A stretch of DNA of 64,000 bases, from assembly GCF_010731895.1 (NCBI RefSeq), contig NZ_AP022596.1, positions 4,278,001-4,342,000 of the forward strand, read 5' to 3'. Under the pieces are notes generated by a model. The model ran no database searches, was not told the DNA's origin, and was given only the letters and a program-made list of their open reading frames with translations. This stretch comes from Mycolicibacterium helvum (GTDB taxonomy: Bacteria; Actinomycetota; Actinomycetes; Mycobacteriales; Mycobacteriaceae). Shown one piece after another: positions 45,583 to 59,668 of the stretch. Each line of letters opens with the position of its first letter. The stretch's first letter is position 1. Made by a program: the position numbers and the translations under genes.

Positions 45583-45893
45583 GACGTTTGGCTCGCAGTG
45601 GGCTTCGGCGCGCGACGGGGCCGGAACATCTGGAGCATGCGGTCGGTGACGACGTAACCGCCGACCACGTTCAACGCGGCGAACGCCGCCGACACCCCCA
45701 GTAGTAGGTAGCCGAGCGGGGTGTTGACCGTCGCGGCGAGCACCATCACACCGACAACGACGACGCCGTGGATCGCATTCGACCCCGACATGAGCGGCGT
45801 ATGCAGGGTGGCCGGAACCTTGCTGATCACCTCGAACCCGACAAATAGGCTCAGAACGAAGATCGTGATGTCGGCGAACAGTAGGGCTGTCAT
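45579..45893 (-). CDS. pntAB: NAD(P) transhydrogenase alpha-2 (membrane) subunit
   Basis: 104 residues with three helices (LFADITIFVLSLFVGFEVI, SNAIHGVVVVGVMVLAATV, YLLLGVSAAFAALNVVGGY). The TPLMSGSNAIHG segment is the family hallmark. Overlaps pntAA and pntB by four bases each, so the three are translationally coupled. Confidence 0.95.
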   Translation of the reverse strand: MTALLFADITIFVLSLFVGFEVISKVPATLHTPLMSGSNAIHGVVVVGVMVLAATVNTPLGYLLLGVSAAFAALNVVGGYVVTDRMLQMFRPRRAPKPTASQTS

Positions 45894-47059
45894 GCGCCCG
45901 CTCCTTCCGCGGTGGGTGGTTCGACCAACGCGCGTACCGCCGGGTGGATAACGTTGCCGTCGTGGGTGATGAGCACACCGGCAGTGATCGGGTCGGTGGG
46001 ATCTAGCGTGAGCCCGTCGTCGCCAACGAGGTGCGTCAGCAGTGCAACGATGTTGCGGGAGTAGGCCGTTGAGGCGGCTTTGGGCACGCCGGAGGGCAGG
46101 TTGCCGGCACCGATCACGGTGACACCGTTGTCGGTGATCATTGTCGTCTCGGGCAACGCGCCTTCGACATTGCCGCCGAACTCGTTCGCGGCGAGGTCGA
46201 CCACCACCGAACCGGGTCGCATTGCGCCAAGGGCGGCCGCGGAGACGAGCACCGGGGCGGCCCGGCCGGGTACCTGTGCGGTGGTGATCACGATGTCGAA
46301 CCCGGCGATTGCCGCGGCGAGGGCGAGCTGCTGAGCGTCCCGCTCGTCCTCGGTCAGCGCACGGGCGTAGCCCCCGTCGCCCGCCGCCGACACCGGGGCG
46401 GCGATATCAAGGAAGTTCGCACCAGTGGAGGCGACGTCGGCGCGAGCTGCGTCGCGGACGTCGTAGCCGGTGACGACCGCGCCGAGCCGGCGGGTGGTAC
46501 TGATCGCCTGCAACCCCGCGACCCCGGCGCCGATCACCAGGACCTGCGCGGGGCGAGTCGTGCCGGCGGCTGTCATGAACATCGGTAGATAGCCGCCGTA
46601 TGTGTCGGCCGCGACCAGGGCCGCCTTGTAGCCGGCGACATTGGCCTGTGAACTGAGCACGTCCATCGACTGTGCAGCGCTCAGCGTGCGAGGAAGACCG
46701 TCGAGGCTGATTGCGGTCACCTTGGCCTGAGCCAGACTGCGCGCCAGATCCGGGTTGAGGACAGGCGCCAGCAGCCCGATCAAGACTTGACCCGGACGCA
46801 GCAGGCCGACGGCGTCGGCGGCCGGCGGGTGGATGCAGACGATGATATCGGCCTGTGCGTACACCTCGTCCCGGGCGAGCGCGCGGGCGCCGGCCTCGGT
46901 GTAGTCGGAATCGGTGAACCACGCCGCGTTTCCGGCACCAGTCTCGACGATCACCTGGTGCCCGGCGGCGCGCAACCGGGCTGCGCCATCGGGGCTGAGC
47001 GCGACGCGCCGTTCCCCCGGGGCCGTCTCGGCGACGGCGCCCACGGTGTGCTCGGTCAT
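45890..47059 (-). CDS. pntAA: NAD(P) transhydrogenase alpha-1 (NAD-binding) subunit
   Basis: 389 residues, the soluble dI domain homologous to alanine dehydrogenase. Seen are the N-terminal AETAPGERRVALSPDGAARL, RAQSMD-like LSAAQSMDVLSSQANVAGYKA, Rossmann VLVIGAGVAGLQAISTTRRLGA and the DGG loop SAAGDGGYA. ATG 47059 is the family start; the open frame further upstream is not protein-like. A DosR-like candidate motif lies ~67-86 bases upstream. Confidence 0.95.
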   Translation of the reverse strand: MTEHTVGAVAETAPGERRVALSPDGAARLRAAGHQVIVETGAGNAAWFTDSDYTEAGARALARDEVYAQADIIVCIHPPAADAVGLLRPGQVLIGLLAPVLNPDLARSLAQAKVTAISLDGLPRTLSAAQSMDVLSSQANVAGYKAALVAADTYGGYLPMFMTAAGTTRPAQVLVIGAGVAGLQAISTTRRLGAVVTGYDVRDAARADVASTGANFLDIAAPVSAAGDGGYARALTEDERDAQQLALAAAIAGFDIVITTAQVPGRAAPVLVSAAALGAMRPGSVVVDLAANEFGGNVEGALPETTMITDNGVTVIGAGNLPSGVPKAASTAYSRNIVALLTHLVGDDGLTLDPTDPITAGVLITHDGNVIHPAVRALVEPPTAEGAGA

Positions 47060-47125
47060 CTCATCGGCTCCCGGGACCAGTTCGGAACTGGAAGCCTTGA
47101 CTAAACGCCGTCGTCGACCGCGGGG

Positions 47126-47145
47126 TAAGGGCCGAAGGGCCTTTA
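47126..47145 (-). promoter_or_regulatory. Candidate DosR/DevR-like box upstream of pntAA
   Basis: On the minus strand the site reads TAAAGGCCCTTCGGCCCTTA, a near-palindrome close to the DosR pattern GGGACTTTCGGCCCT (11-14 bases agree depending on the consensus used). It sits between the DHOD-like stop and pntAA. A weak call without scoring. Confidence 0.3.
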
Positions 47146-47150
47146 ACGGG

Positions 47151-48160
47151 TCACCAGGGACCGTAGGCGGCGGTGTCCGCGCTCTGGATCGTGCTGACGT
47201 AATCCGCGCGTTCGCGCGCCGTTCCGTCGATGTCCGCGGGGACGGCAAGCATCCCGCGCAGTTCGTCGACAGTCGTGAATCCCTTACGCCCCATCCATTC
47301 CCGCAGTCCATCGAGCAGGACGGCGGCGTACTCCGGGCTGTGGCGCAGCAGGGCGGACGCGGTCATCACCACATCGGCTCCGGCCAGTAGGTACTTGATC
47401 ACCTCAGTCGCACTCTCGACGCCGGTGGTCGCGGCGAGTGACGCGCCAACTTGGCTGCGCAGCAGTGCAATCCATGTGAGCGGCAGCCGACATTCCGCCG
47501 CGGTGGACAACGACGGCGTGCGTACCATGGTGAGGGTCTCCGGGTCGACGTCGGGCTGCAGGAACCGGTTGAACAGCACCAGCCCCTCGGCGCCGGCCGC
47601 GTCGAGGCGCCGCGCCATCTCGCCGGTCGCGCTGAAGTACGGGCTCAGCTTCACCGCCACAGGTACGGTCACCGAGTCCTTGACCCACGCCAGGATGTCG
47701 AGGTGTCGTTGTTCTACGTCGCGGCCGGTGGCGTGCGGATCGCCGGGCAGGGAGTAGATATTCAACTCGATCGCGGCCGCACCGGCATCCTGCATCGAGC
47801 GTGCGTAGCGGGCCCAGCTGCCGGGCGTAATGCCGTTGAGGCTGCCGATCACCGGAATCGTGACTGCGGCAGCTGCACGTTCGAGCAGGCTCAGATACCG
47901 GCGCGGGCCGTGGTCCTGCTCGGCGGTGCGCGGAAAGTAGGTCAGGGATTCGGCGAAGCTTTCAGTGCCAGCCTCGGCCAGTTGCGCGTTCTGCTCCGCC
48001 TCGCGCTGCAGCTGCTCTTCGAACAACGAATAGAGCACCACCGCGCCGACACCGCAATCAGCGAGCCGGCGCACGCCGTCGACAGTCTGCGACAGCGGCG
48101 AGGCCGAGGCGACCAGCGGATTGTTCAGGGTGATTCCGAGATAACGCGTCGACAGTTCCA

Positions 48161-48161
<1 letters not shown>
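47151..48161 (-). CDS. Dihydroorotate dehydrogenase-like flavoprotein
   Basis: 336 residues, FMN-type TIM barrel: LGITLNNPLVASASPLSQTV, IPVIGSLNGITPGSW, IELNIYSLPGDPHATGRD, VAVKLSPYFS and the phosphate loop ATTGVESATEVIKYLLAGAD. The Ser/Cys base region of true PyrD is not conserved; this is the DHOD-like class often found beside nifJ and GltD-like genes. ATG 48161 shares one base with the nifJ stop. It probably takes part in electron transfer rather than pyrimidine synthesis (inference from neighbours). Confidence 0.85.
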
Positions 48162-51738
<3,577 letters not shown>

Positions 51739-51742
<4 letters not shown>

Positions 51743-53418
51743 GTCGGTTCCGGGAACATGTCGATGGCGTGGACCGGGCATTGATCGAAGCAGACGGCAC
51801 AGCCCGTGCACTTGTCGTAGTCGAACCGGTACCCGTGCCCGACTCCGAGTTTGATCACCGCGTCCTCGGGGCATGCGCCGAGGCAGCCATCGCATTCGAA
51901 GCAGTTGCCGCACGAGAGGCAACGCCCCGCCTCGTAGGTCGCCTCCGCGGCCGACAAGCCGCCGACCACTTCCCGGAAACCCTTAACGGCGTCCACCGGT
52001 TCCAGTTCGGGCTGTTGACGTCGCTCGGAGTCGCCGAAGAACCACAGGTGCAGCATGTCGAACGTCGCCGTCGGGTGCTTGTCCGGGCGCGCGTCAGGAG
52101 CGCCGCGCAGCCAGGCATCGATGTGGTGGGCTGCCTTCTTCCCGTGTCCGACGCCGACGGTCACCGTCCGTTCACAGGGCACCATGTCGCCGCCGGCGAA
52201 TACCCCCGGGCAACCGGTCATCAGCGATTCCGAGACTCGCACGGTGCCATCGTGTTCGACCACCACGCCGGGCAGTGCCCGCATGAAGGCCGACTCGGTC
52301 TCCTGACCCAGCGCCATGATCAGGGTGTCGGCGGCCAGCGTCTCGAACCGCCCGGTCGGCCGCGGGTAACCCGAATCATCGAGTTCCATTGCCTCGACTT
52401 GCAATTCGGGGCCCTCGAAGGCGGTGATCGTCCGCAGCCAGTTGATCCGCACGCCTTCACGTTCGGCTTCCTCGGCCTCCTCCTCGTGAGCCGGCATCTG
52501 CTCCCGCGTGCGGCGGTAGACGATGACGGCGTCGTCGGCACCGAGCCGACGCGCCACGCGGGCAGCGTCCATCGCCGTGTTGCCGGCACCGTAGACCGCG
52601 ACATGCCTTCCGATCGAGGGCTTTTCGCCGGATGCGACGCTGCGCAGAAATGAGACCGCGTCGATCATGGTGCCGGCGTCAGTAGCCGGGATGTCGACAC
52701 GTTTGGCCAGGTGCGCGCCGACCGCGACGAACACCGCGTCGAAGTGGCCCTCGTCGCGCTCGGCGGCGAGGTCCTCGACCCGGTGCCCGCAGGTGAGCTG
52801 GACGCCCAGTGCGGCGATGCGGTCGAGCTCAACTTCGAGCACGTCGCGGGGCAGTCGGTAGTTCGGGATGCCGTAACGCATCATCCCACCGGGCACGGCG
52901 CCCGCGTCGCGGATCTCGACTTCGTGGCCGAGGCGTGCCAAATGGTAGGCCGCGGACAGCCCACTCGGTCCGGCGCCGACGATCAACACCCGCCGGCCGC
53001 TGCGCATCGGCGGCGGATCGAACATCCAGCCTTGCTCCCGCGCGAGGTCGCCGAGGAAACGCTCCACCGAATGAATCGATACTGCGCCGTCGAGATGTGC
53101 TCGGTTACAAACGGTTTCACATGGGTGATAGCAGACGCGTCCGTGGATTGCGGCAAAGGGATTGTCCGCGACGAGCAGACGCCAGGCCTGTTCGTGCCGA
53201 CCGGCCCTAGCATGGGCCAGCCAAGCCTGGATGTTCTCCCCGGCGGGGCAACCGGAGTTGCAGGGCGGCATCAAATCGACGTAGACGGGGCGGCGCGTGC
53301 GCACCGGTCCCGCCCGGGGACGACCATCCGTCAAGTCCGAGAGTCGCGTGACATCCTGCGGCGGGTCGGCAGTGTCTCGACCGGCACCAGTGCTTCTGGC
53401 GGTCTCGTCACCACTCAT
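51739..53418 (-). CDS. GltD-like FAD/NAD(P) oxidoreductase with C-terminal ferredoxin domain
   Basis: 559 residues. N-terminal Cys cluster (MPPCNSGCPAGENIQ, VCYHPCETVCNR) binds 4Fe-4S as in glutamate synthase small subunit and NfnB. FAD motif VLIVGAGPSGLSAAYHLARLG (~140), NAD(P) motif VAVYGAGNTAMDAARVARRLGA (~275) and FAD closing GVFAGGDMV. Extra C-terminal Cys clusters CLSCGNCFECDGCLGACP and CTGCAVCFDQCP bind two more Fe-S centres. It likely moves electrons between ferredoxin (reduced by NifJ) and NAD(P). First gene of the coupled GltD-nifJ-DHOD series. Confidence 0.92.
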
Positions 53419-53494
53419 TTCCTCACGATAGGCGCAGCAAGCGAATTCGGTGTGACTACGCTGTTTCAGGGGATACCGAAGCCCGGCTGTGAGC

Positions 53495-54298
53495 TCAGGT
53501 GGGGTTGTTCCGGGCGCGGGCGCGGCGCACGGCCTCGTCGACGATGCGTTGGGCCACCTCCGTCAGCTTGCGGTGTTCGGATTGGCTGATCGCCCGCAGC
53601 TGTGAGAACGCCTCATCGGCGCTGCGCCCGGACCGACCTCGGATCAGGCCGATCGCCTGATCGATCACCGCTCGCGACGACAGGGCAGTCTGCAGTTGGC
53701 CGGCCAGCGCCACCGCCTGCGCGAGAACCTGGGCGTTGTGTACCGCGACGGCGGCAGGTCTGGCGAACAGTTCGCCGAGTTCGGCGGCATGCGCGTCGAA
53801 GACGTCTTTGCCGTGGGCGTAAACGTTGATCGCCCCGACAACCTGACCGGGCAGCAGCAGGGGCAGCGATAACGCGCTGTGCACTCCAAGGCGGCCCACG
53901 CGAGGGCCGAACCGAGGCCACATCATCTCCCCACCCAACGACCCGGAGCGCACGGTGCGCCGTTCCAACGCCGCGGTGATACACGGTCCTTCTCGAACTG
54001 TCACATACTGGATTTCGTCGATCTCGGCGACAAAGGGAGCGCTCGCCGCCAACGCCTCCACCATGTTGTCGACCCGGTCGACCCGCAACAAGGTCACCCC
54101 GGCACCTTCGGCACCTGGTATCGCGTGAACAGCAAAAGCCGCAACAGCGGCCAGCAGTTCGGGCAATCCCAGGCTCCCCGCAACCAGACCCGCGAGATCG
54201 TCGATCCCGGACCGCAGGTCGGCGGCGTCCGCGCTGGCCTGCTCCGGAGTCAGCGACCCGCTCGATGAGCCGGGGCCGTCCTCGGTCAACTTGGTCAT
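53495..54298 (-). CDS. GAF-ANTAR domain regulator
   Basis: 267 residues. GAF sensor at ~50-185 (AGVTLLRVDRVDNM, YVTVREGPCITAALERRTV, SALSLPLLLPGQVVGAINVYA) and ANTAR RNA-binding domain at ~200-257 (LSSRAVIDQAIGLIRGRSGRSADEAFSQLRAIS). ANTAR proteins act by antitermination at paired RNA hairpins. It sits between the anaerobic operon and the STAS/arcD genes, so either could be a target. Downstream is the GltD-like gene, 76 bases away, possibly the same transcript. Confidence 0.92.
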   Translation of the reverse strand: MTKLTEDGPGSSSGSLTPEQASADAADLRSGIDDLAGLVAGSLGLPELLAAVAAFAVHAIPGAEGAGVTLLRVDRVDNMVEALAASAPFVAEIDEIQYVTVREGPCITAALERRTVRSGSLGGEMMWPRFGPRVGRLGVHSALSLPLLLPGQVVGAINVYAHGKDVFDAHAAELGELFARPAAVAVHNAQVLAQAVALAGQLQTALSSRAVIDQAIGLIRGRSGRSADEAFSQLRAISQSEHRKLTEVAQRIVDEAVRRARARNNPT

Positions 54299-54609
54299 GG
54301 GCGGTACCTGTGCTCACATCCTGCCGGCGCCCGCAAGCGGACCGGGGCCGTGCGATCTACCCGCGGCGTCCCGCCACGTGACAGTCGCCATCTTAGGCCG
54401 GTCGAGTCGACCGAGATGCGCCGATCGCCTTCGGGAAGTCACGGTAATTCCCTGGTTGGCGAACCAGCCATCACAACGACCGTTCGGAACGGTCGATCGG
54501 GGTGTAGCGTCATCGGTGGCTGAGAATTGCAGCTGGTCCGGGATGAGTTCGGCTGTCCGCCGCGGAACTCGAGGAGCGTCAGCTCCGAACCCCACGCGCC
54601 GGTGATCGT
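54299..54609. other. Divergent regulatory region with tandem hairpins
   Basis: Around 310 bases between the GAF-ANTAR and STAS genes. Two dyads follow each other: CTGGTT-GGCG-AACCAG (54452-54467) and CGACCGTT-CGG-AACGGTCG (54477-54495). If transcribed toward the STAS gene they make adjacent hairpins. No protein-like frame is seen. Confidence 0.5.
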
Positions 54610-55113
54610 GTGCACGTCTGGATCACCATGACCCCTTCTCGTGTCCACCCCGCTCAGACATCCGGGGTCACTCCCTTGTCCATGGCCTCGCTGAGTGGCC
54701 ATCGAAATGGTCACCGCGCCCGGTTGGCATGCCGCTGGCCGACGTCGTCGGTTGCCGTTATCAGCGCCCACGGCGAACTCGACGCCTGGAACGTCGGCAG
54801 CCTGACCGACCACGCGGTTGCGCACGCGACACGTGGCCACGGGCTTGTCCTGGATCTGAGCGACTTGGAATTCTTTGGCACCGAGGGCTTCTCGGCGCTG
54901 CACCGGGTGTCGGTGTCGTGCGCGAGGGTTGGAGCAGCCTGGGCAATGGTGGCTGGTGTCGCCGCCACCCGAGTGCTGCGGATCTGCGACCCGCAGTGCT
55001 TGCTGCCTGCCGCCCGCACCGTCGATGCGGCGATGGCCACTTTCCCCAGACCACCATCACATCGACTCCAACTCATTGCGAAGACACCGCAACGGTCGCC
55101 GGACCCAACCTAA
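54610..55113 (+). CDS. STAS-domain (anti-sigma antagonist-like) protein
   Basis: 167 residues with start uncertain (GTG 54610; ATG 54628 or 54682 are alternatives). The STAS core runs from ~50 to 150: SVAVISAHGELDAWNVGSL, LVLDLSDLEFFGTEGFSALH (phospho-site region; Thr in place of the usual Ser) and a helix-strand C-terminus. Such proteins relieve anti-sigma inhibition or act as stress modules. It sits 16 bases before arcD. Partner unknown; the PP2C protein at 538-1749 is too distant to assume. Confidence 0.8.
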   Translation: MHVWITMTPSRVHPAQTSGVTPLSMASLSGHRNGHRARLACRWPTSSVAVISAHGELDAWNVGSLTDHAVAHATRGHGLVLDLSDLEFFGTEGFSALHRVSVSCARVGAAWAMVAGVAATRVLRICDPQCLLPAARTVDAAMATFPRPPSHRLQLIAKTPQRSPDPT

Positions 55114-55129
55114 ATCGAAGGTGAGCCAG

Positions 55130-56665
55130 ATGAACCAGTTAGTGGGGGCTGAGCCGAGGCCGAACGTTAATGGGGCGGGTGAGTCACCTCCGACGGCGGC
55201 GAGCTCGCCGCGCGACCAAGACAAATCCCGCGCCCTGGGTTTGACGTCGGCGACCGGGCTCGTCGTGGGCAGCATTGTCGGCACCGGGGTTTTCACCATG
55301 CCGGCGGTGCTTGCCGGTGCAGGCACGATGGGCATCTTTGTGTTGGCCGTGATCGCGGTGGGCGCAATGCTGTTAGCGGTCTTGTTCGGCCAGCTCACCC
55401 GCCGAGTGCCCAACAGCGACGGTGGTTTGTATGCCTATGCCCGTCACGAGTTCGGCGACTTCGCCGGCTACCTTGTGGGCTGGTGCTACTGGATCCAGAC
55501 CTGGGCCGGTAATGCGGCCATCGTGGCGTCCTGGGTGTTCTACGTTGATGCCCTCTTCGGCCTCGACAACCCCGGCGGACTGGCGAACTGGGGGATCGCA
55601 CTGGTCGGCTTGTGGGTCCCCGCGATCGTGAACCTGACCGGGGCTCGCCAGATGGCCTGGTTCCAGAACATCACTGTAGTGCTGAAGTTCCTGCCACTGC
55701 TGTTCATCGGCGTCATCGGCTGGTTCTTCGTCGAGAAGGCCAACTTCGGGGCCTTCAACGCCTCCGGGGGCAGCCTGTACAGCGCCATCGGCATCGCCGC
55801 CGGGGTGGCGCTGTTCTCTTTCATCGGCGTGGAGGCGGCGGCGATTACGGCCAAGCGAGTGAAGAACCCGCGCGTGAACGTCGGTCGCGCGTCGTTGATC
55901 GGTACCGCGGCCAGTGCCCTGCTGTACGTGCTGGTGACGGCGGCGGTGATGGGACTGGTGCCGCACGACACCCTGACCGCCACCGGGGCTCCGTTCGTGG
56001 ACGCGTTCCAGGCGATGTTCTCCCAGAACGGGTGGGCGGGAAAGTTCATCGCCGCGATCGCGGTGATCTCGGGGATCGGTGCGCTCAACGGCTGGACCCT
56101 GATCGTCACCGAAACCTCGCGTGCCATCGCTCAAGACGACCTGTTCCCGCGGCCCTTCACCTGGACCGACCGCAACGGGACCGCCTGGTTCGGCATCGTG
56201 GTGGGCACCGTGTTGCCCTCGCTGCTCATGCTGTGGCGTTACACGTCCAGCTCTGGCCTGACAGTCTTCACCTATTTGGTCGACCTGACCGTGGTGACGG
56301 TGGCGATTCCCTACTTCTTCTCCGCGATCGCCCAGCTCACCTACCTGCTGTCTCGTCGGCGCCGGGTCGAAGGCTGGCGGCTGGCCCGCGATCTCACCGT
56401 CGCGGGGGTGAGCATCCTGTTCTCGATGTGGGTGACCTTCGCCGCCGGCTACCAGGTCGTCTATCAGGCCTTGGTGGTCATCCTTGCCGGGCTCGTGCTG
56501 TACGCATTCTTGAATGCCCGTCGACAGCGTGCCGGCGAGGCTGCCGAGCCGGTCGATCTTCCCAGCGACCAGCGCGCGGAGCGACCCTTCCGCGTCGAGG
56601 CGACCGGCAAGAGTCGGAAGTTCGGCACCGACATCAACGCCATCAAAGAGAAGGAACGGCTGTGA
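55130..56665 (+). CDS. arcD: APC-family arginine/ornithine antiporter (ArcD-like)
   Basis: 511 residues with twelve helices. The APC entry motif [21 protein letters not shown] (helix 1) and helix 6 [21 protein letters not shown] are typical of basic amino acid/polyamine antiporters. ATG 55130 follows GAAGG at good spacing; GTG 55121 in frame is an alternative. The stop overlaps arcA (GTGA), strongly supporting arginine/ornithine exchange for the arginine deiminase route, which needs no energy for uptake. Confidence 0.9.
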   Translation: MNQLVGAEPRPNVNGAGESPPTAASSPRDQDKSRALGLTSATGLVVGSIVGTGVFTMPAVLAGAGTMGIFVLAVIAVGAMLLAVLFGQLTRRVPNSDGGLYAYARHEFGDFAGYLVGWCYWIQTWAGNAAIVASWVFYVDALFGLDNPGGLANWGIALVGLWVPAIVNLTGARQMAWFQNITVVLKFLPLLFIGVIGWFFVEKANFGAFNASGGSLYSAIGIAAGVALFSFIGVEAAAITAKRVKNPRVNVGRASLIGTAASALLYVLVTAAVMGLVPHDTLTATGAPFVDAFQAMFSQNGWAGKFIAAIAVISGIGALNGWTLIVTETSRAIAQDDLFPRPFTWTDRNGTAWFGIVVGTVLPSLLMLWRYTSSSGLTVFTYLVDLTVVTVAIPYFFSAIAQLTYLLSRRRRVEGWRLARDLTVAGVSILFSMWVTFAAGYQVVYQALVVILAGLVLYAFLNARRQRAGEAAEPVDLPSDQRAERPFRVEATGKSRKFGTDINAIKEKERL

Positions 56666-57882
56666 CGTTCGCTGTGAACTCTGAGATCGGCCAGCTTCGC
56701 CAGGCCGTCCTCCACCGCCCTGGCCTTGAGCTGGCCAGGCTCACCCCGGAGAACATCGGGGCGCTGTTGTTCGACGACATCGTCTGGGCATCCAAGGCCA
56801 AGGAGGAGCACGACGCCTTCGCTCAGGCGTTGCGCGACAAAGGTGTTCAGGTCCACTACTTCGGTGAACTGCTGGCCCAGACGCTCGAGCTCAGCGAGGG
56901 CCGCGATTTCGTGCTCGACCGGCTGTGCACCCCGCAGCTTCTTGGTCCCTCTCTTGCCGGCCCGGTGCGTCGGCTCTTCGAGGACCTCGACGGCCCTAAC
57001 TTGGCCGAGTTCCTCGTGGGCGGGGTACTGAAGGCCGACCTGCACCCGCAGCGACCGCAGAGCCTGACCTGGGACATGCTCAAGGCCGACGACTTCGTCC
57101 TGACTCCGCTGCCCAATCACCTTTTCCAGCGGGACAATTCGAGCTGGATTTACGGCGGCGTGACCATCAATCCGATGGCGAAACCCGCCCGCCAACGAGA
57201 GTCGCTGCATACTCGGGCGATCTATCGCTTCCACCCGCTGTTCGCCGACGCCGACTTCGTGACGTACTACGGCGCTGAAGACTGCAACTATCAGCCGGCG
57301 ACTCTGGAAGGCGGAGACATCCACGTGATCGGCCACGGGGCAGTCCTGATCGGCATGGGAGAGCGGACGACTCCGATGGCCATCGAGACGCTCGCGCACG
57401 CCATGTTCGACGCGGGGCAGGCGACAACTGTGGTAGCCATTGAACTGCCGCACAGCCACGCCTTTATGCACCTCGACACAGTCATGTCGATGGTCGACAA
57501 GGACACCTTCGTGCTCTACCCCTACTTCGATCGCCACCTGCGGAGCTGGACCATGACGGCCGCCGACGAACCCGGCCGGCTCAGCGTGACCCGCAATCAC
57601 AGCCTGTGGGACACCCTCGCCGAGATCCTCGAGGTTGACGAGATCGCGGTCCTCACCACCGACGAGGACATCCGCGCCGCTGAACGCGAGCAATGGGACG
57701 ACGGCACAAACTATTTGGCCGTCGCACCCGGGGTGGTGATGGGCTACGAGCGCAATGTGGCCACCAACACCATGTTGCGCAAACACGGCATCGAGGTCGT
57801 GACAATCGCCGGCAGCGAGCTCGGTCGCGGCCGTGGCGGACCGCGGTGCATGACGTGCCCGATCGTCCGTGATGCTGGCTAG
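56662..57882 (+). CDS. arcA: Arginine deiminase
   Basis: 406 residues, normal for ADI. It converts arginine to citrulline and ammonia. Key parts are [37 protein letters not shown] (substrate Asp/Arg region), [12 protein letters not shown] with the catalytic Glu, [18 protein letters not shown] with catalytic His, and nucleophile Cys396 in [16 protein letters not shown] 56662 overlaps the arcD stop. The 3' end overlaps the start of the sensor kinase gene. With OTC and carbamate kinase on the other arm the route yields ATP from arginine without respiration. Confidence 0.96.
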   Translation: MTFAVNSEIGQLRQAVLHRPGLELARLTPENIGALLFDDIVWASKAKEEHDAFAQALRDKGVQVHYFGELLAQTLELSEGRDFVLDRLCTPQLLGPSLAGPVRRLFEDLDGPNLAEFLVGGVLKADLHPQRPQSLTWDMLKADDFVLTPLPNHLFQRDNSSWIYGGVTINPMAKPARQRESLHTRAIYRFHPLFADADFVTYYGAEDCNYQPATLEGGDIHVIGHGAVLIGMGERTTPMAIETLAHAMFDAGQATTVVAIELPHSHAFMHLDTVMSMVDKDTFVLYPYFDRHLRSWTMTAADEPGRLSVTRNHSLWDTLAEILEVDEIAVLTTDEDIRAAEREQWDDGTNYLAVAPGVVMGYERNVATNTMLRKHGIEVVTIAGSELGRGRGGPRCMTCPIVRDAG

Positions 57883-59668
57883 CCAGCAGGTCCCGCGTTG
57901 CCGCGATCCGGTCGTGGTTCGGCGGGGTGAGAAATATTGCGGCAACGGGGGCTTCTCGGCGGTAGCCGGGCTCCCCGTCTGCTGCCTGGGCGCCGGCACG
58001 GCCGAAAATCGCGGCTTCGCCAGCACACAGCGATGCGACGCGCCGCACGTCGTGCCGTCTCACGAACAACCCGACGAATTGACGGCAGCCCGCGCCCCAA
58101 TGGAGCGACGCCTCAGCGTCATCGTCGATATCGGCTCCGATCTCGATCTCGATGCCACCCTGCACCGGGTGGTGACAGCGGCGATGGAGCTCACCCGAGC
58201 CGGCCGTGGCACGCTCGGGGTCTGCGGTCCAGATGGCACCACAATCTCGTTTCGGCAACTGCCGGCCGGCAAAGGTTCTATCGGTGCGCCCGGGAACCCG
58301 CCTGAGTCGTTGAGCCGCGACCAATTGAGTGAAGACCGGGCTGCGGCGGGCATCTCCGATCATCATCCACTGATGCGCACCGTCCTCAGTGTTCCGATCA
58401 TGATTCGGAAAACCAGATTCGCCACGCTGTACTTGACCGAGAATCAGTCCGGATGCGGGTTCACGGAGTTCGATGAAATCGATGCTCGGGCAGTGGCTTC
58501 CGCGGCAGCGGTGGCTATCGATAATGCCCAACTGTTCGACCGCGCGACCGTGAGAGCCGCGTGGATCGAAGCCGGCCTCGCCATCACCACCGCCATCTTG
58601 TCGAGCGTGGAACCTCACCCGCGGCCGCTGCAACTGATCGCCGACCGCGCCTGCGCGTTGACCGACGCCGAGCAGGCCATCGTGCTCGTCCCCGACGACG
58701 CCGACCGCATCGCGCAACAGGTCGACAGCTTGGTCGTGTCCACTGCGGTTGGCCGACATGCAGGCGACCTGATCGGTCAGCTAGTTCCGGTAGCACAGTC
58801 GACCACTGGTGAAGTGTTCCGCTCCGGCGCAGCGGTGATCACCGAAACGTTTCGGCACCCGATCCAGGCATTCACCGATGTCGGTCGACGCCCCGCGATC
58901 GTCATGCCATTGCGTTGTCAGGACACGGTTATCGGTGTCGTCGTCGTGGCACGCAGCCCGGATCAACCGGTCTTCGACGCTCGTGACCTCGAGCTGATGA
59001 GCGACTTCGCCGGCCATGCTGCGGCCGCGCTGACGCTGGCAGACGCCCGTGCGCTGGCGGTCCTCACCGATCGCGAGCGGATCGCGCACAACCTGCACGA
59101 CCTCGTCATCCAGCGGGTGTTCGCCGTTGGGATGGACGTGCAGGGCACCGTTGCCCGCTCGCACTCGCCCGAGGTGACCGACCGGCTCAACCGGACGCTC
59201 TCAGAGCTCCAGGCCATCATCGAAGACATCCGAACCGCGATCTTCGGCCTTCTTCAGTCTCCGGTCGGGCAGACCAGCTCGTTTCGTCAACGGATACAGC
59301 AATTGGTAGCTGCCATGACCGACAACCGGGACATCACAACAACTTTGCAGATATCCGGACCACTCACTGTCATCGCTGACGTCGTGGCCGAACATGCCGA
59401 AGCGGTCATCATGGAAGCCATCAGCAATGCCATCCGTCACTCTGGTGCGTCGGGCCTGATCGTGAAGGTTGCCGTTGGCGATGAGCTCGCGATCGACATC
59501 ACCGACAACGGCAACGGCATCCCGGCCGACAATCGACGCCACAGCGGTCTGGCGAACATGCGCCGACGCGCCGAACAGGTCGGCGGACACTGCACGATCG
59601 GGTCGGCACTTGCAGGTGGCACTCACCTTCACTGGACAGCACCCATGGCTGACCCGCCCGGCCGCTGA
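57872..59668 (+). CDS. DevS/DosT-like GAF-GAF histidine kinase
   Basis: 598 residues from ATG 57872 (GTG 57869, GTG 58052 and ATG 58099 are alternatives; the first ~75 residues are Cys-rich and unlike DevS). Two GAF domains (~85-220, ~235-400) align by eye with Dev[17 protein letters not shown] and [28 protein letters not shown], where the HP-x-MRT His is the haem ligand position in DevS/DosT. Then HisKA_3 [22 protein letters not shown] with the phospho-His, N-box [11 protein letters not shown]-box [10 protein letters not shown]. Likely a redox or gas (O2/NO/CO) sensor. No partner regulator gene is adjacent. Confidence 0.88.
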   Translation: MLASQQVPRCRDPVVVRRGEKYCGNGGFSAVAGLPVCCLGAGTAENRGFASTQRCDAPHVVPSHEQPDELTAARAPMERRLSVIVDIGSDLDLDATLHRVVTAAMELTRAGRGTLGVCGPDGTTISFRQLPAGKGSIGAPGNPPESLSRDQLSEDRAAAGISDHHPLMRTVLSVPIMIRKTRFATLYLTENQSGCGFTEFDEIDARAVASAAAVAIDNAQLFDRATVRAAWIEAGLAITTAILSSVEPHPRPLQLIADRACALTDAEQAIVLVPDDADRIAQQVDSLVVSTAVGRHAGDLIGQLVPVAQSTTGEVFRSGAAVITETFRHPIQAFTDVGRRPAIVMPLRCQDTVIGVVVVARSPDQPVFDARDLELMSDFAGHAAAALTLADARALAVLTDRERIAHNLHDLVIQRVFAVGMDVQGTVARSHSPEVTDRLNRTLSELQAIIEDIRTAIFGLLQSPVGQTSSFRQRIQQLVAAMTDNRDITTTLQISGPLTVIADVVAEHAEAVIMEAISNAIRHSGASGLIVKVAVGDELAIDITDNGNGIPADNRRHSGLANMRRRAEQVGGHCTIGSALAGGTHLHWTAPMADPPGR

